Translations under genes and position numbers: made by a program | NCBI RefSeq assembly: GCF_021535045.1 | Contig: NZ_CP091056.1 | Span: forward strand, 1,426,001 to 1,490,000 | Reading direction: 5' to 3' | Length of the DNA stretch: 64,000 nt | Source: Ornithinimicrobium sp. INDO-MA30-4 | GTDB taxonomy: Bacteria > Actinomycetota > Actinomycetes > Actinomycetales > Dermatophilaceae | The notes under the pieces: generated by a model | What the model was told of the DNA's origin: nothing | What the model saw: the letters and a program-made list of their open reading frames with translations, nothing else | Database searches by the model: none | Shown: one piece after another, positions 1 to 12,221 of the stretch | How the letters are laid out: every line of letters starts with the position of its first letter | How positions within the stretch are numbered: position 1 is the first letter of the stretch

Positions 1-1
1 T

Positions 2-577
2 CCCGATCTAGACGATGCGGCCCGCGCCAAGCTATTGGTCAACCACGCCAAGGCCCTACGCGGCCACGTCGACACCCTGGCCGCTAAGGCCTATTGGAGC
101 GCGTTCGACTCCAGCCCCGAGGTTGTCATCTGCTTCGTCCCCAGTGACGCGGTGTTGATCGCTGCGCTGAATGCCCAGCCCGAGTTGTACGACCACGCTC
201 AGCGCTCCAAGGTCATCCTGACATCCCCGGCCAGCCTGCTCGCCGTGTTGCAGGCAACCGCGGCTGTCTGGCAGCAAGATGCCCTGGCTGACAATGCTCG
301 GCAGGTGCTGACCCTCGGCTCCGAGTTGCACTCCCGGATCGGGACCCTCGGCGGGCACATCGCCGCGCTGGGTGCTTCGCTGAATAAGTCGGTCGACTCT
401 TACAACCGCATGGTCGGCACGGTTGAGTCACGCGTCATGGTCACCAGCCGCAAGATGCACGAGTTGGGTGTTGTGGCTCCACCCGCAGCCGAGCTCGCCC
501 CCATCGACAAGTCAGCTCGCCGGCTGACGCAGCCCGACCTGCTCGATCACGAGCTCTCCGAGGCCCTGGGCACGTGA
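2..577 (+). CDS. rmuC: DNA recombination protein RmuC, C-terminal part (cut by window start)
   Basis: The reading frame is open from base 2 and ends at 577, so the N-terminus lies outside the window. The visible 190 or so residues match the conserved RmuC core, with VNHAKALRGHVDTLAAKAYW followed by PEVVICFVPSD and VILTSPASLLAVL. A helical tail carries SYNRMVGTVESRV. RmuC proteins have a restriction-endonuclease-like fold and are linked to limiting DNA rearrangements at inverted repeats; the exact reaction is not established. It converges on ispH across a hairpin at 577-604. Confidence 0.88.
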   Translation, partial: PDLDDAARAKLLVNHAKALRGHVDTLAAKAYWSAFDSSPEVVICFVPSDAVLIAALNAQPELYDHAQRSKVILTSPASLLAVLQATAAVWQQDALADNARQVLTLGSELHSRIGTLGGHIAALGASLNKSVDSYNRMVGTVESRVMVTSRKMHELGVVAPPAAELAPIDKSARRLTQPDLLDHELSEALGT

Positions 578-604
578 GGCCTCCCTCACTGATGAGGAAG
601 GCCT
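577..604. terminator. Bidirectional terminator between rmuC and ispH
   Basis: AGGCCT and CCTCA pair with TGAGG and AGGCCT around a CTGA loop, with one opposed C/A mismatch. It starts at the rmuC stop codon and lies 24 bases beyond the convergent ispH stop. There is no strong T tract. Confidence 0.6.
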
Positions 605-627
605 CGAAGTGCACGAATCAGATGCGG

Positions 628-1674
628 CTAGTGCAGCGAGCCAGCGTCGTGACGCAGCTTCGCCGCTTCGGCGCCATCACGCTTCTTAAGGTCACGGCGC
701 AACTCGTTCGGGAGACTGAAGGTCAGGGACTCATCGGCCGCCCGGACCAAGCTCACGTCGCCATAACCACGGGCAGTGAGCCAGTCCAAAACATCGCGGA
801 CCAGCAACTCGGGCACACTTGCACCACTCGTCACGCCTACCGTGGTGACGCCATCTAGCCACGCCTCTTCGATTTCGTCGGCGTAGTCGACCAAGTGGCC
901 ATCCTTGGCGCCGTGTTCGATCGCGACCTCAACGAGGCGGACTGAGTTAGAAGAGTTGGTGGAACCAACCACGATGACCAGGTCGCATTCCTTGGCCATC
1001 TGCTTAACCGCTACCTGGCGGTTCTGCGTGGCGTAGCAAATGTCATCGCTGGGCGGGTCCTGCAACTTGGGGAACTTCTCACGCAGGCGGCGAACCGTCT
1101 CCATGGTCTCGTCGACCGACAGGGTGGTCTGCGAAAGCCAGACAACCTTGTCGGGGTCGCGAACCTCGACATCTTCTACTTCCTGCGGGTTCTGCACCAA
1201 GATCGTGTGCTCGGGGGCCTCGCCAGCTGTGCCTTCAACCTCTTCGTGTCCATCGTGCCCAATGAGCAGGATGTCGTAGTCATCGGAAGCAAAACGCACG
1301 GCTTCGCGGTGCACCTTGGTCACCAACGGGCAGGTGGCATCAATCGTCTTCAACGACAGCGCCTCAGCCTCGCGGTGGACCTGAGGTGAAACACCGTGTG
1401 CTGAGAAGATGACGGTCTTGCCCTCGGGGACCTCGTCGGTCTCGTTCACAAAGATGGCGCCGCGCTTCTCAAGCGTGCGGACCACGTGCTTGTTGTGCAC
1501 GATTTCCTTGCGGACATAGACCGGGGCTCCATACAGATCGAGTGCCTTTTCGACAGTCACGACAGCGCGGTCGACGCCAGCGCAATAGCCACGGGGAGCT
1601 GCCAACAAAACACGCTTACCAGCAGATTCGTTGTCCGGGGTGGTCACAGTCATGGGTTCAGGCGAAACAGTCAC
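628..1674 (-). CDS. ispH: 4-hydroxy-3-methylbut-2-enyl diphosphate reductase
   Basis: Last enzyme of the MEP isoprenoid pathway: an iron-sulfur reductase making IPP and DMAPP from HMBPP. The protein is about 348 residues, normal for the family. The three cluster cysteines sit in [18 protein letters not shown] and DICYATQNR, and the substrate-binding GSTNSSNS motif is present. A GTG at 1674 is used here; an ATG at 1653 ([10 protein letters not shown]) is an equally good start because neither has a clear ribosome site. It converges on rmuC. No frame break is seen. Confidence 0.95.
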   Translation of the reverse strand: MTVSPEPMTVTTPDNESAGKRVLLAAPRGYCAGVDRAVVTVEKALDLYGAPVYVRKEIVHNKHVVRTLEKRGAIFVNETDEVPEGKTVIFSAHGVSPQVHREAEALSLKTIDATCPLVTKVHREAVRFASDDYDILLIGHDGHEEVEGTAGEAPEHTILVQNPQEVEDVEVRDPDKVVWLSQTTLSVDETMETVRRLREKFPKLQDPPSDDICYATQNRQVAVKQMAKECDLVIVVGSTNSSNSVRLVEVAIEHGAKDGHLVDYADEIEEAWLDGVTTVGVTSGASVPELLVRDVLDWLTARGYGDVSLVRAADESLTFSLPNELRRDLKKRDGAEAAKLRHDAGSLH

Positions 1675-1722
1675 ACGTCTATCGTAAAGGCCACGCCTGG
1701 ATAGCCGCTGATCACGCTCTAT

Positions 1723-1986
1723 CTACGCGGAGTGACGCCCATGAAGATGTCGGGCAGTGGCTGCATCCCACGCCAAATAGTCACGGTCCTCAAGTTCCCC
1801 CACATCTACACCGTCATGCTCTTTCACAAATCGGCGCAGGACCGCGGCCACCGAATCGCCGCGCGAGGCGGCATTGATACATTCAGCGCGCAGACGTTCT
1901 TCCAAGGCGACCGTTTCACGCTCAGCCGCGAGCGCACCTTCGTGATTGACCTGACGATGACGACCCATGGGACGAAAGTGTCGCAC
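1723..1986 (-). CDS. Small hypothetical protein, divergent from xseA
   Basis: I do not recognise this protein. About 80 residues, predicted mostly helical and charged, with ERETVALEERLRAECINA and VAAVLRRFVKEHDG. Codon choice looks coding and better than the opposite frame. It could start at GTG 1986 or ATG 1968. It sits between ispH and xseA, reads in the direction of ispH and ends 49 bases before the ispH GTG, so the two may be co-transcribed. It may also be spurious. Confidence 0.45.
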   Translation of the reverse strand: MRHFRPMGRHRQVNHEGALAAERETVALEERLRAECINAASRGDSVAAVLRRFVKEHDGVDVGELEDRDYLAWDAATARHLHGRHSA

Positions 1987-2072
1987 GAGACGCGTGTACT
2001 CCTAAGTTGCCTTGCCGCACTCTGAGCAAGGGCCAGGCAGCCGCGCTGGTGAAGCCGATTACTGTGGGACCT

Positions 2073-3346
2073 GTGACTTCCAGCACACCACCAGAGCCAG
2101 CCTCCGGATCCTCCCGATTGCCCGCGACGGCACGCGAAACCACCGCCGAGTCGCCCTGGCCGGTGCGCACCCTCTCGCTCAAAATCTCTGACTACGTCGA
2201 CAAGATGTCTGGCCTGTGGGTTGAGGGGCAGATCGTCCAATTCAACCGCCGTCCTGGCATGAAGACTGTCTTCCTCACGCTGCGCGACACCGATGTGGAC
2301 ATGTCGCTCTCGGTGTCGATTCCCGGCGCTGCCCTCGATGCCATGCCTAGCCCACCAACTCAAGGCACACGCGTCGTCGTGCAGGCCAAGCCAACTTTCT
2401 GGACCAAACGCGGCAGCCTGCAGCTTGAGGCTCGCCAAATGCGCCATGTCGGCGTCGGTGAACTCCTCGCCCGCATTGAACACCTCAAGCAACTCATGGC
2501 GTCCGAGGGACTCTTTGATCCCGGCCGGCGCAAACCACTGCACTTCTTGCCGCGACGCATCGGTCTGATCACTGGCCGAAAGACAGCAGCCGAGCGAGAC
2601 ATCGTGGTCAATACCCGACGTCGCTGGCCCGGCGCCAACTTTGAGATCCGCCAGGTCGCGGTCCAAGGCCCCGACACGGTTCCCAGCGTGACTAAAGCGC
2701 TGGCTGAGCTAGACGCCATACCCGATGTAGACGTGATCGTGATTGCCCGCGGAGGTGGCTCCTTGAGGATCTCCTGCCCTTTAGCAACGAGGCCCTCGTC
2801 CGTGCGGTGAGCGCCGCCCGCACCCCGATCGTCAGTGCGATTGGGCACGAAACCGACACTCCTTTGCTCGACTATGTCGCCGACCTGCGCGCGTCGACCC
2901 CGACCCATGCGGCCAGCAGCATCGTCCCGGACCACGCCGACGAGGTGCGCGGCCTGCTCACCGTCGTCCGCCGAGGGCGTGGCTCACTGTCCAAACGGAT
3001 CGATCAACAGCGCGAACGCATTCACGCTCTGCTGACCCGCCCAGTGATGGCCAACCGGAGCGCCATCATCAACACCCACCGAGCCGACATTGATCAAACA
3101 GCCCGACGTGGCAACGTCGCTATCACCCGATTGGTCGACCGCGAGCACGACCGCCTGCAGGGCATGGCCCGGCACCTTCGCGCTGTCTCACCCCAACAAA
3201 CCCTCGAGCGTGGGTATGCGGTGGTCCGCAACGGCGACGGTCACGTCATCCGCACCGCTAGTGAAGTCGCTGTCAAGGATTCGCTCACCGTGTTGACCGC
3301 TGACGGCGAGTTTGCGGCCCAGGTGGCTGCTCAGTCTGGCAGTTAG
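2073..3346 (+). CDS. xseA: Exodeoxyribonuclease VII large subunit (single-base frame break near 2765)
   Basis: Catalytic subunit of exonuclease VII, which degrades single-stranded DNA from both ends. An N-terminal OB fold (WPVRTLSLKISDYVDKM, WVEGQIVQFNRRPG) leads into the nuclease core (RRIGLITGRKTAAERDI, IARGGGSL, SAIGHETDTPLLDYVADLRA). Restoring one base after GGCTCCTTG near 2765 joins the two frames as GGGSLEDLLPFSNEALVRAV. Start uncertain: GTG at 2073 or 2049. xseB follows after 10 bases. Confidence 0.9.
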
Positions 3347-3356
3347 GGTGGCGGCT

Positions 3357-3585
3357 ATGGCTGATGAGACCCAGACCCCCGTCACCGATCTGTCGTACGA
3401 GCAGGCACGCGATGAGCTCGTGGCTTTAGTGGCCCGCATTGAGTCGGGGAACGCCCCACTCGAAGAGTCGATGAAGTTGTGGGGTCGCGGCGAGGAGTTA
3501 GCCGCGCATTGCCAGGCCAAACTCGACCAGGCTCAGGCTCAACTGGATGCCTCCACTGAACAGCAGGCAGAGGCCGAAAAACTAG
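3357..3585 (+). CDS. xseB: Exodeoxyribonuclease VII small subunit
   Basis: Short helical partner of XseA, with the family pattern SYEQARDELVALVARIESGN followed by PLEESMKLWGRGEELAAHC. In the given bases the frame runs on to 4097 antisense to the next gene. Reading the A run at 3577-3581 as four instead of five A residues ends the protein at about 76 residues with the TAG at 3583-3585, the normal size. That stop then shares a CTAG with the convergent DUF4245 stop. Confidence 0.85.
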
Positions 3586-4147
3586 GGCGTTTCGAGCGCC
3601 TCGATGTAGGTGAGCAACTCCGGGATGCTGGCCGTCCCCGAAACGATCGTGGTGGCGCTTTGATCCCCCGACGGCTCAAGCACCAGAGCCGAAACCGGCA
3701 CCTCGTTGTCGTCGAAGCCCGTCGACAACTGCCAAGCGGTCGTTCCGTTGGGCCCGTCGATCGAGATTGGTTCTTGGGCGTCCATCCCTGGCAGCACAAC
3801 CTCATCGACCCACGCCTGCGTCGGGTTTTCTGCCTGGCGAGACTCGATGTACTCCTGCTCGGGGGTGATCCAGCCCATTCGGAGTGTTTCGGGCACATCA
3901 GCGCGCTGACCGAACGTCACCGTCGAAGGCGTCCAGTCTTCGTCGAGCCCAACGGGCGACCACACCTGCCAATCGACAGTCTCAGCGGCGTTGCTGGCAG
4001 CCAACCCATACTCGGCATCTCGCCGCTGCGTTTCGGGGGCGAGGGCGAAATCGCCCAAATGCCGAAGACCAGGATCAAGCAGGCAGCCAGTGAATAGAAC
4101 ATGTTTTTGCTCGACCACGACATCAGCCGCTTGCTTGGAGTGCTCAC
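3582..4147 (-). CDS. DUF4245 family membrane-anchored protein
   Basis: Start MSTPSKRLMSWSSKNMFYSL is followed by one membrane segment (AACLILVFGIWAI) and an outside domain of about 150 residues (VDWQVWSPVGLDEDWTPSTV, GMDAQEPISIDGPNGTTAW). This matches the actinobacterial DUF4245 family, usually found beside xseAB and glpX; its function is unknown. One base is missing near 4035, most simply an A in an AAA run, joining PSPPK to RRDAEYGLAAS. It ends TAG inside the CTAG shared with xseB. Confidence 0.75.
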
Positions 4148-4233
4148 ATCTCCATAATCGCATTCCCCTGCGGCGTCGGGACAGATAGGGTCAGAAGGAA
4201 CCCATTACTGATCGACAACAGGAGTCCAACCCC

Positions 4234-5250
4234 ATGGCTAAAGAGACCCGTACGCGCCGCGAGTCAGTCCTTCCCGACCGCAACCTTGCCCTGGAGTTGG
4301 TGCGGGTGACCGAGGCAGCTGCCCTTTCGGCTGGTCGCTGGGTTGGCCTGGGTGACAAGAACCAGGCCGACAACGCGGCTGTCGAGGCCATGCGCAAGGT
4401 CATCTCTTCGGTCTCCATGGATGGCGTCGTCGTCATCGGTGAAGGCGAAAAAGACGAGGCTCCCATGCTCTACAACGGCGAGAACGTCGGTGACGGCACC
4501 GGTCCAGCCGTCGATGTTGCGGTTGACCCGGTCGACGGCACCACGTTGACCGCCAAAGGCATGGACAACGCGATCTCGGTGATGGCTGTCGCCGAGCGCG
4601 GCACCATGTATGACCCCAGCGCCGTCTTCTACATGGACAAGCTGGTCGTTGGCCTGGACTGCGCCGATCGCGTCGATATTCGCCTGCCGATCGCCGAAAA
4701 TGTGCGCCGGGTGGCTCGCGCTCAAAAGAAGTATGTCGAAGACGTCACGGTCATCATGCTTGATCGTCCGCGCCACGAAAAGTTGGCTCAGGAAGTCCGT
4801 GAAGCCGGTGCCCGCCTACGCTTCATCAGTGACGGCGATGTTGCTGGCGGCATCGCCGCCTGCCAGGAAAACAGCGGTGTCGACATGCTGCTCGGCGTTG
4901 GTGGCACCCCCGAGGGCATCATCACTGCTTGTGCAGTCAAGGCCATGGGCGGCGTCATCCAGGGCAAACTGTGGCCCATCGACGACGAAGAGCGTCAGCG
5001 TGCCATCGATGCCGGTCACGATCTGGACCGCGTCCTGCATACCGATGACTTGGTCACCGGCGACAACTGCTTCTTTGTCGCAACCGGCATCACCAGCGGC
5101 GAACTGCTCAAGGGTGTTCGTTACGGCTCTGGCACCGCGATCACCAACTCGCTCGTGATGCGCAGCAAGTCGGGCACGATTCGCGTCATCGAGTCGCACC
5201 ACCGCATCGACAAGGTGGCAGCCATCGCCGACGCCTTTGCCCCTAGCTGA
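4234..5250 (+). CDS. glpX: Class II fructose-1,6-bisphosphatase
   Basis: Gluconeogenic phosphatase converting fructose 1,6-bisphosphate to fructose 6-phosphate. At 338 residues it is the usual GlpX length. It carries the metal/phosphate motifs [15 protein letters not shown] and [12 protein letters not shown], then [21 protein letters not shown] and [14 protein letters not shown]. The ATG at 4234 has AGGAG about 12 bases upstream. It is divergent from DUF4245. No frame break. Confidence 0.97.
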   Translation: MAKETRTRRESVLPDRNLALELVRVTEAAALSAGRWVGLGDKNQADNAAVEAMRKVISSVSMDGVVVIGEGEKDEAPMLYNGENVGDGTGPAVDVAVDPVDGTTLTAKGMDNAISVMAVAERGTMYDPSAVFYMDKLVVGLDCADRVDIRLPIAENVRRVARAQKKYVEDVTVIMLDRPRHEKLAQEVREAGARLRFISDGDVAGGIAACQENSGVDMLLGVGGTPEGIITACAVKAMGGVIQGKLWPIDDEERQRAIDAGHDLDRVLHTDDLVTGDNCFFVATGITSGELLKGVRYGSGTAITNSLVMRSKSGTIRVIESHHRIDKVAAIADAFAPS

Positions 5251-5304
5251 GCCTCTCAGCCACCTCGACGAGCCTCACGACATCAGCAATCGATAGGACT
5301 GACA

Positions 5305-6230
5305 GTGACCGAAACGCGTGTGCTCACCACAGGGGAAGCGCTCATCGACATCGTCCACTCACCTGGGGGAAAAGTCGCTGAGTATGTCGGGGGCAGCCCA
5401 GCGAACGTGGCCATGGGTCTCGCTCGACTTGGCCACCCGAGCGACTTGGCAACGCACGTCGGCTCGGATGACCGAGGTCTTCGCATTGCCGAGCACCTCG
5501 CCGAGCGCGGTGTCAGCCTGACCCCGGGCAGCGATAGTGCCGAACGCACCCCCACGGCCAAAGCCACGGTGGATGAGGACGGCGTCGCGACGTATGTCTT
5601 TGACCTGCAGTGGACCGTGCCGCCGACCGACGCATCGGCCTATGGGCACCTGCACACTGGCTCGATTGCCTGCACCTGGAGCCCGGTGGCACCGAGGTGC
5701 TCCAGTTGATGGAAGCCATCCGGCCACACGGCACCGTGTCGTATGACCCGAATGCACGTCCCACCATCATGGGCACACCTCAGGATGCTCGCCAGCGGAT
5801 TGAGGACTGCATCGGCCGCAGCGACGTGGTCAAGTGCAGCACCGAGGATGCCGAGTGGCTCTACGAGGGCGCCTCGATGGCAGACATCGCCCGTGAGTGG
5901 GGCCGACTAGGCCCGCCGCTGATCATCATCACCCGTGGTGGCGATGGCGCGATGGCTTATCTGTCTGAGACTGGCGAGTCCATCGAAGTCGATGCCCGTC
6001 GCGTTGAGGTTGAAGACACCGTGGGTGCAGGCGATTCGTTCATGTCGGGATTGGTTTCCGGGTTGTTGGACGAAGGTTTGCTGGGCTCCGTCGAGGCCCG
6101 TCAGCGCCTGCGTACAACGGGCTTTGAGCCGATCAAACGTGCCGTGGCACGCGCCGTCGCCACCGCATCGTTCACTGTGGTGCGCGCTGGGGCGCAGGCT
6201 CCGACCCGCGAAGAACTCACTGACTCCTAA
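5305..6230 (+). CDS. PfkB-family sugar kinase, probably fructokinase-like (frame break near 5676)
   Basis: Ribokinase/PfkB fold. The N-terminus has TTGEALIDIVHSPGG and YVGGSPANVAMGLARLG; the C-terminus has VEDTVGAGDSFMSGLVSGLL with the catalytic Asp of GAGD. One base is missing in TGCACCTGGAGC near 5676; restoring it gives IACTLEPGGTEVLQLMEAI. Total about 308 residues. The GTG at 5305 starts 54 bases after glpX, suggesting co-transcription and a role in hexose phosphate metabolism. Fructose as the substrate is a guess. Confidence 0.85.
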
Positions 6231-6249
6231 CCAGGGTTAATCTGTTGGT

Positions 6250-7955
<1,706 letters not shown>

Positions 7956-7959
<4 letters not shown>

Positions 7960-8471
7960 GCACACAGCCACACACCGACGGCGCTTTCGATGACCTGTTG
8001 GCTGCCAACGCCGCATACGCCAAGGAGTTCACGTTTGAGGGCTTTGACGGCGTCGCGAAGGCCGGCGTCGCCATTGTGACGTGTATGGACTCCCGGATTG
8101 ACCCGTTGCGGATGCTAGGCCTTAAGCACGGTGACGCCAAGATCTTCCGCAACCCCGGCGGACGTGTCACCGACGCTGCACTGGAGGCACTCGTTCTGGG
8201 CTCGCACCTGCTTAATGTGGACCGCGTGGTGATCGCCCCGCATACCCACTGTGCAATGGCCAGTTCCAGTGAAGCCGACCTGCGCAGACGGGTCGGCGAC
8301 TCGGCTGGGCAAGACGCCACCTGGCAGCGCTTCCACGTCGTGGAGGACCAAATGCAGGCGCTCCGCGAAGATATCTCTCGGGTCTGCGCACACCCGCTGA
8401 TTCCAGACAGCGTTGAGGTCGGCGGATTCCTCTATCACGTGAACTCCGGCGAACTGGAGCCGGTGGTCTAG
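7956..8471 (+). CDS. Beta-class carbonic anhydrase
   Basis: Zinc enzyme interconverting CO2 and bicarbonate. In 171 residues it has the metal motifs [10 protein letters not shown] and APHTHCAM, with [15 protein letters not shown] between them. The short form with this pattern is common in actinobacteria. The GTG at 7956 overlaps the fumarase stop (GTGA), so the two are probably translationally coupled. A hairpin at 8497-8528 ends the unit. Confidence 0.93.
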
Positions 8472-8496
8472 CCCGAACCACCGCATACCAACGACA

Positions 8497-8528
8497 AATC
8501 CCCGCCCACCAGAAGGTGAGCGGGGATT
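8497..8528. terminator. Bidirectional terminator between carbonic anhydrase and ohr
   Basis: AATCCCCGC pairs with GCGGGGATT, with an inner CACC/GGTG stem and AGAA loop. It sits between convergent genes and can serve both. Confidence 0.85.
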
Positions 8529-8544
8529 GCTATGCGGAAAGGAC

Positions 8545-8958
8545 TCAGGCGGCCTTGCCGGAAACGGTGACTTCGATGTTGCCACGAGTTGCCTTGCTGT
8601 ACGGGCAGGCCTGGTGGGCCTTCTCGACCAACTCCTGGGCCTGAGCGTCGTCAACACCGGGGATGAGGGCGACGATGTCGACTGCCAAGCCAAATCCGCT
8701 GTCCGTCTCGCCGAAGGTGACGTCTGCGGTGACCTGTGACTCGGTGGTGTCCACGTCTTCTTGCGAAGCAACCATGTTCAGCGCGCCGTTGAAGCAAGCG
8801 GCATAGCCAGCAGCAAAGAGGGTCTCGGGGTTGGCCTTCTTAGAGCCAGGCTTGCCCAACTCAACATCGACAGAGCCATCTTCACTCGTGGTTCGGCCAC
8901 CACGACCACCCTTTGCGGTAGCAGCGATTGTGTAGGCAACCTTGTTGACCTGTTCCAT
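8545..8958 (-). CDS. ohr: Organic hydroperoxide resistance protein (Ohr/OsmC family)
   Basis: Thiol peroxidase reducing organic hydroperoxides. 137 residues from the ATG at 8958, chosen because GGAAGG lies just upstream (MEQVNKVAYTIAATAKGGR). The redox pair is Cys in GYAACFNGAL and Cys in HQACPYSKATR. It ends NIEVTVSGKAA. No linked OhrR-type repressor is visible nearby. It converges on the carbonic anhydrase gene. Confidence 0.93.
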   Translation of the reverse strand: MEQVNKVAYTIAATAKGGRGGRTTSEDGSVDVELGKPGSKKANPETLFAAGYAACFNGALNMVASQEDVDTTESQVTADVTFGETDSGFGLAVDIVALIPGVDDAQAQELVEKAHQACPYSKATRGNIEVTVSGKAA

Positions 8959-9063
8959 GCTTGTCCTTCCCATCGTGAGTGTTTGGGGCGACCGGCTCTG
9001 CAGCCGATCACAAACTCCACAACTAACCACGCCCGGTGATTTATTCCCTCAACGTGGCGCCAG

Positions 9064-10411
9064 TCACAGTGACAGTTGCTGCTTGACTACTTCGGCCAAC
9101 CGCTCGCCCTGGCTTTGCGCACGCTCAGCCGTGTCCGCTTCGACCATCACGCGCACCACCGGCTCAGTGCCCGACTTGCGCAGCAGAACGCGCCCAGCCT
9201 CGCCCAACTCGGCCTCGATCGATGTGACCTCAGGCCTGCAACGTCTCGTTGGACTCGACAGCGTTCTTATCGACGTTCTTGACGTTGATCAACACCTGCG
9301 GCATGCGGGTCATCACGCCAGCCAATTCCGAGAGCGGCTTACCCGACGACACCACAGCGCTAGCCAAAGTCAGCGCCGTCAGCACACCGTCTCCGGTCGT
9401 GCCGTGTTCCAGCATGATCACGTGACCAGACTGCTCACCACCGAGGGAGTAGCCGCCGCGGCGCATCTCTTCGAGCACGTAGCGGTCGCCGACACCGGTC
9501 TGCTTCACGTGAATGTCGGCCTCGGCCATCGCGCGAAGCAAGCCTAGGTTGCTCATCACCGTTGCCACGAGCGTGTCGTCCTTCAACTGACCGCGCTCGT
9601 GCAACTCAATGGCCAGGATTGCCATGATTTGGTCACCGTCAACGGTTTGCCCGTCGGCGTCTACAGCAAGGCAACGGTCGGCGTCACCATCAAAGGCGAC
9701 CCCGAGGTCGGCGCCGCGCTCCACAACAGCGCGCTGCAACTGCTCGAGGTGCGTCGAGCCATACCCATCGTTGATGTTGAGTCCGCTGGGGTCGCCACCG
9801 ATGACGTCCACCGTGGCACCCGCCCGCATGAACACCTCTGGCCCGACCACGCTAGCCGCTCCGTTGGCGCCATCTAGGACAATCCGCAGGCCATCAAGGC
9901 GTTGTGGAACAGCGCTCAGCAGGTGCGAGATGTAAAACTCTGCACCTTGCGGGAAGGGGCGAATGCGACCGACCCCGGCACCCGTAGGTCGCTCCCAATC
10001 GGCGCCCATCCGCTCGGCGATCCGGTCTTCGAGGGCATCAGCCAACTTGTGGCCGCCAGCGGCAAAGAACTTCAGACCGTTATCTGGCATCGCGTTGTGA
10101 GAGGCAGACAGCATGGCGCCCATCTCGGCAGACAACCGCTTCGTCAGGTATGCGATGGCCGGCGTGGGCAAGACCCCCGCGTCCAGCACATCCACCCCTG
10201 CCGAGGCCAAGCCCGAACTGACCGCTGCCGCCAAGAACTCCCCCGACGCCCTGGGGTCGCGGCCCAGCACTGCTGTTGAGCGGCGGCCACCGAAGGCTCC
10301 CCGCCCACCCAACTCGTGCGCCACCGCAACTGAAAGATTCAATGCCAATTCCGCGGTCACGTCGCGGTTAGCCAGCCCTCGCACCCCATCGGTGCCGAAC
10401 AGTCGTGCCAT
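9064..10411 (-). CDS. glmM: Phosphoglucosamine mutase (one extra base near 9233)
   Basis: Converts glucosamine-6-phosphate to glucosamine-1-phosphate for peptidoglycan precursors. It begins [19 protein letters not shown], has the catalytic serine loop [17 protein letters not shown], the metal loop [13 protein letters not shown] and [10 protein letters not shown]. The given bases stop at NETLQA. Removing one T from GCCTGAGG near 9233 continues through [20 protein letters not shown] to the TGA at 9064, giving the normal length of about 449. It follows rpsI/rplM, a common actinobacterial order. Confidence 0.95.
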
Positions 10412-10487
10412 GTGGTTACCTCATTCCCTGCATGCAGCGAGCGGCATGCGCCTGCGCAACACTATCGACAAAACCCGCAGAAATGGG

Positions 10488-10523
10488 TCAGGCCTCGTCC
10501 CGGATTTCCGGGACGAGGCCTGA
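10488..10523. terminator. Terminator between rpsI and glmM
   Basis: A perfect 16-bp stem (TCAGGCCTCGTCCCGG with its complement) around an ATTT-type loop, 18 bases beyond the rpsI stop. It separates rplM-rpsI transcription from glmM. Confidence 0.85.
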
Positions 10524-10540
10524 CCTTTAAGCGAAAGCGA

Positions 10541-11035
10541 TCAACGCTTGCTGTACTGAGGCGCCTTGCGGGCCTTCTTGAGGCCTGCCTTCTTGCGCTC
10601 TGGCACGCGAGCGTCGCGAGTCAAGAAGCCAGCCTTCTTCAGCGTGGGGCGGTTCAGCTCTTCGTCGATGCCGTTCAAGGAACGAGCAACGCCGAGGCGA
10701 ACAGCGCCGGCCTGGCCAGAGGGGCCACCACCGTGAACGCGGACCAGCACGTCATACGCGCCGCCGAGCTCAAGCACCGTGAACGGTTCGTTCACGATCT
10801 GCTGGTGGACCTTGTTCGGGAAGTAGTCTTCCAACGACTTGCCGTTGATCTTCCACTCACCGGTGCCGGGGACGATGCGCACGCGGGCAATGGCCTGCTT
10901 GCGACGACCGGTAGCGGCGCCGGGAACGGACACGTCGCGCTGGGCGACGGCTGCACCGGTCGACGACTCCGACTCGGAGGTGTACTCGGTCAGCTCGGGC
11001 TCGTTGCCCTCAAGCTCAGTTTCGTTAACAGTCAT
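10541..11035 (-). CDS. rpsI: 30S ribosomal protein S9 (uS9)
   Basis: Small-subunit protein whose C-terminal tail reaches the P-site tRNA. 164 residues: an acidic N-terminal extension of about 40 residues ([20 protein letters not shown]) precedes the core [37 protein letters not shown] and the ending [17 protein letters not shown]. Such extensions are common in actinobacteria. It lies 13 bases downstream of rplM. Confidence 0.97.
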   Translation of the reverse strand: MTVNETELEGNEPELTEYTSESESSTGAAVAQRDVSVPGAATGRRKQAIARVRIVPGTGEWKINGKSLEDYFPNKVHQQIVNEPFTVLELGGAYDVLVRVHGGGPSGQAGAVRLGVARSLNGIDEELNRPTLKKAGFLTRDARVPERKKAGLKKARKAPQYSKR

Positions 11036-11048
11036 GAGTCAGAGTTCC

Positions 11049-11490
11049 TTACTGCGCGACCTGGGAAAGCACGTACGGGACGGGCTGCTGGGCCGTGTGC
11101 GGGTGGTTCTCACCGGCGTAGACCTTCAGCTTGCTCATCTGCTGGCGACCCAAGGAGTTCTTGGGGATCATGCCGCGGATGGCCTTTTCGACGGCGCGCG
11201 TCGGGTGCTTTTCCAGCAGCTCTTCGTAACGCGTGGAGCGCAGACCGCCCGGTAACCCGAGTGACGGTAGGCGTTCTTCTGCACGAGCTTGGAGCCCGTC
11301 AGAGCAACCTTGTCGGCGTTGATGATGATGACGAAGTCGCCCATGTCCATGTGGGGGCGTACGTCGCCTTGTGCTTGCCACGAAGCAGGATGGCGGTCTG
11401 GGACGCGAGGCGACCCAGGACAATGTCCTGTGCATCAATGACATGCCAGGTGCGAGTGATCTCGCTAGCCTTTGGCGAATAGGTTTTCAC
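11049..11490 (-). CDS. rplM: 50S ribosomal protein L13 (uL13), two frame breaks
   Basis: Early-assembly large-subunit protein. The ATG at 11490 begins [19 protein letters not shown], then [22 protein letters not shown]. One base is missing in the C run near 11356 (before [16 protein letters not shown]) and one near 11252 (between AYRHSGYP and [12 protein letters not shown]). Corrected length is about 147 residues, as usual. It heads the rplM-rpsI pair. Confidence 0.94.
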
Positions 11491-11644
11491 GTTGCAAACC
11501 TTTTCTCTGTCGGTGGATAAGTACTTACCTCTAGTTTACGGAGTCTGCGCAGTCCACCCAAAGCGAGCAAAATTGCACGTCAGAGCCCCTGCCGTCGGTC
11601 TGACGCTGGCGCCGAGAGCCGCTCCATGCAAAACTATTGTGCAT

Positions 11645-12202
11645 ATGGCTGCTCAAACATCGACCGCCCTGCGCGTCTTGGCTCACCCGTTGCGCTCCCG
11701 CCTGTTGGCTCATCTGCGGGTGCACGGCGACGCTACGGCCTCCGACCTCGCCAGTGCGCTGGGCACAAATTCTGGCGCAACGAGTTATCACTTGCGCCAA
11801 CTGGCCGAAGTGGGCCTCATTGAGGACACCCTCAACGGGACCGGTCGCCGCCGATTGTGGCGGGCCACTCCTGATCAGAGCCGGCCCGATGAGTTAGACC
11901 CCGTGCTTGATGACGACGATGCGAGCGCCGCCGATTGGCTTGCCCTCGACTACCTGGCGCACTTTTCCGACCAGGCCCACGCCTGGCTCAAGGCCAAGGG
12001 CGACTGGCCGCCTGAGTGGCAGTCCAGTGGTCTCGAAGATCACCTCGTGCAGGTCACTGGCGAGCAACTCACGGCGATGCGGGCCGAGATCGATGAAGTC
12101 CTGCAGCGCTATCGCCGCGTAGGGCAAGGTAACCCGGCAGCCAAACGTGTCGTTGTTTATACCTGCCCGCTCCCCCTGGACAGCCCGCCGCGTCAGAAAT
12201 GA
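11645..12202 (+). CDS. ArsR-like winged-helix transcriptional regulator
   Basis: 185 residues from the ATG at 11645. The first 80 form an ArsR/HTH_20 winged helix: LRVLAHPLRSRLLAHLRVHG, then DATASDLASALGTNSGATSY and HLRQLAEVGLIEDT. The acidic helical C-terminus (WLALDYLAHFSDQAHAWLKA) has no metal-binding cysteine motif, so metal sensing is not indicated. It is divergent from rplM and stands alone, converging on the GAF regulator 20 bases away. Targets are unknown. Confidence 0.85.
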   Translation: MAAQTSTALRVLAHPLRSRLLAHLRVHGDATASDLASALGTNSGATSYHLRQLAEVGLIEDTLNGTGRRRLWRATPDQSRPDELDPVLDDDDASAADWLALDYLAHFSDQAHAWLKAKGDWPPEWQSSGLEDHLVQVTGEQLTAMRAEIDEVLQRYRRVGQGNPAAKRVVVYTCPLPLDSPPRQK

Positions 12203-12221
12203 CCCGGCACACGCGGTCGTG

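Noticed and set aside
3312-4097. XseB apparently extended to over 240 residues
   Set aside because: The extra part is antisense to DUF4245 and arises from one surplus A at 3577-3581; the corrected stop gives normal XseB length.
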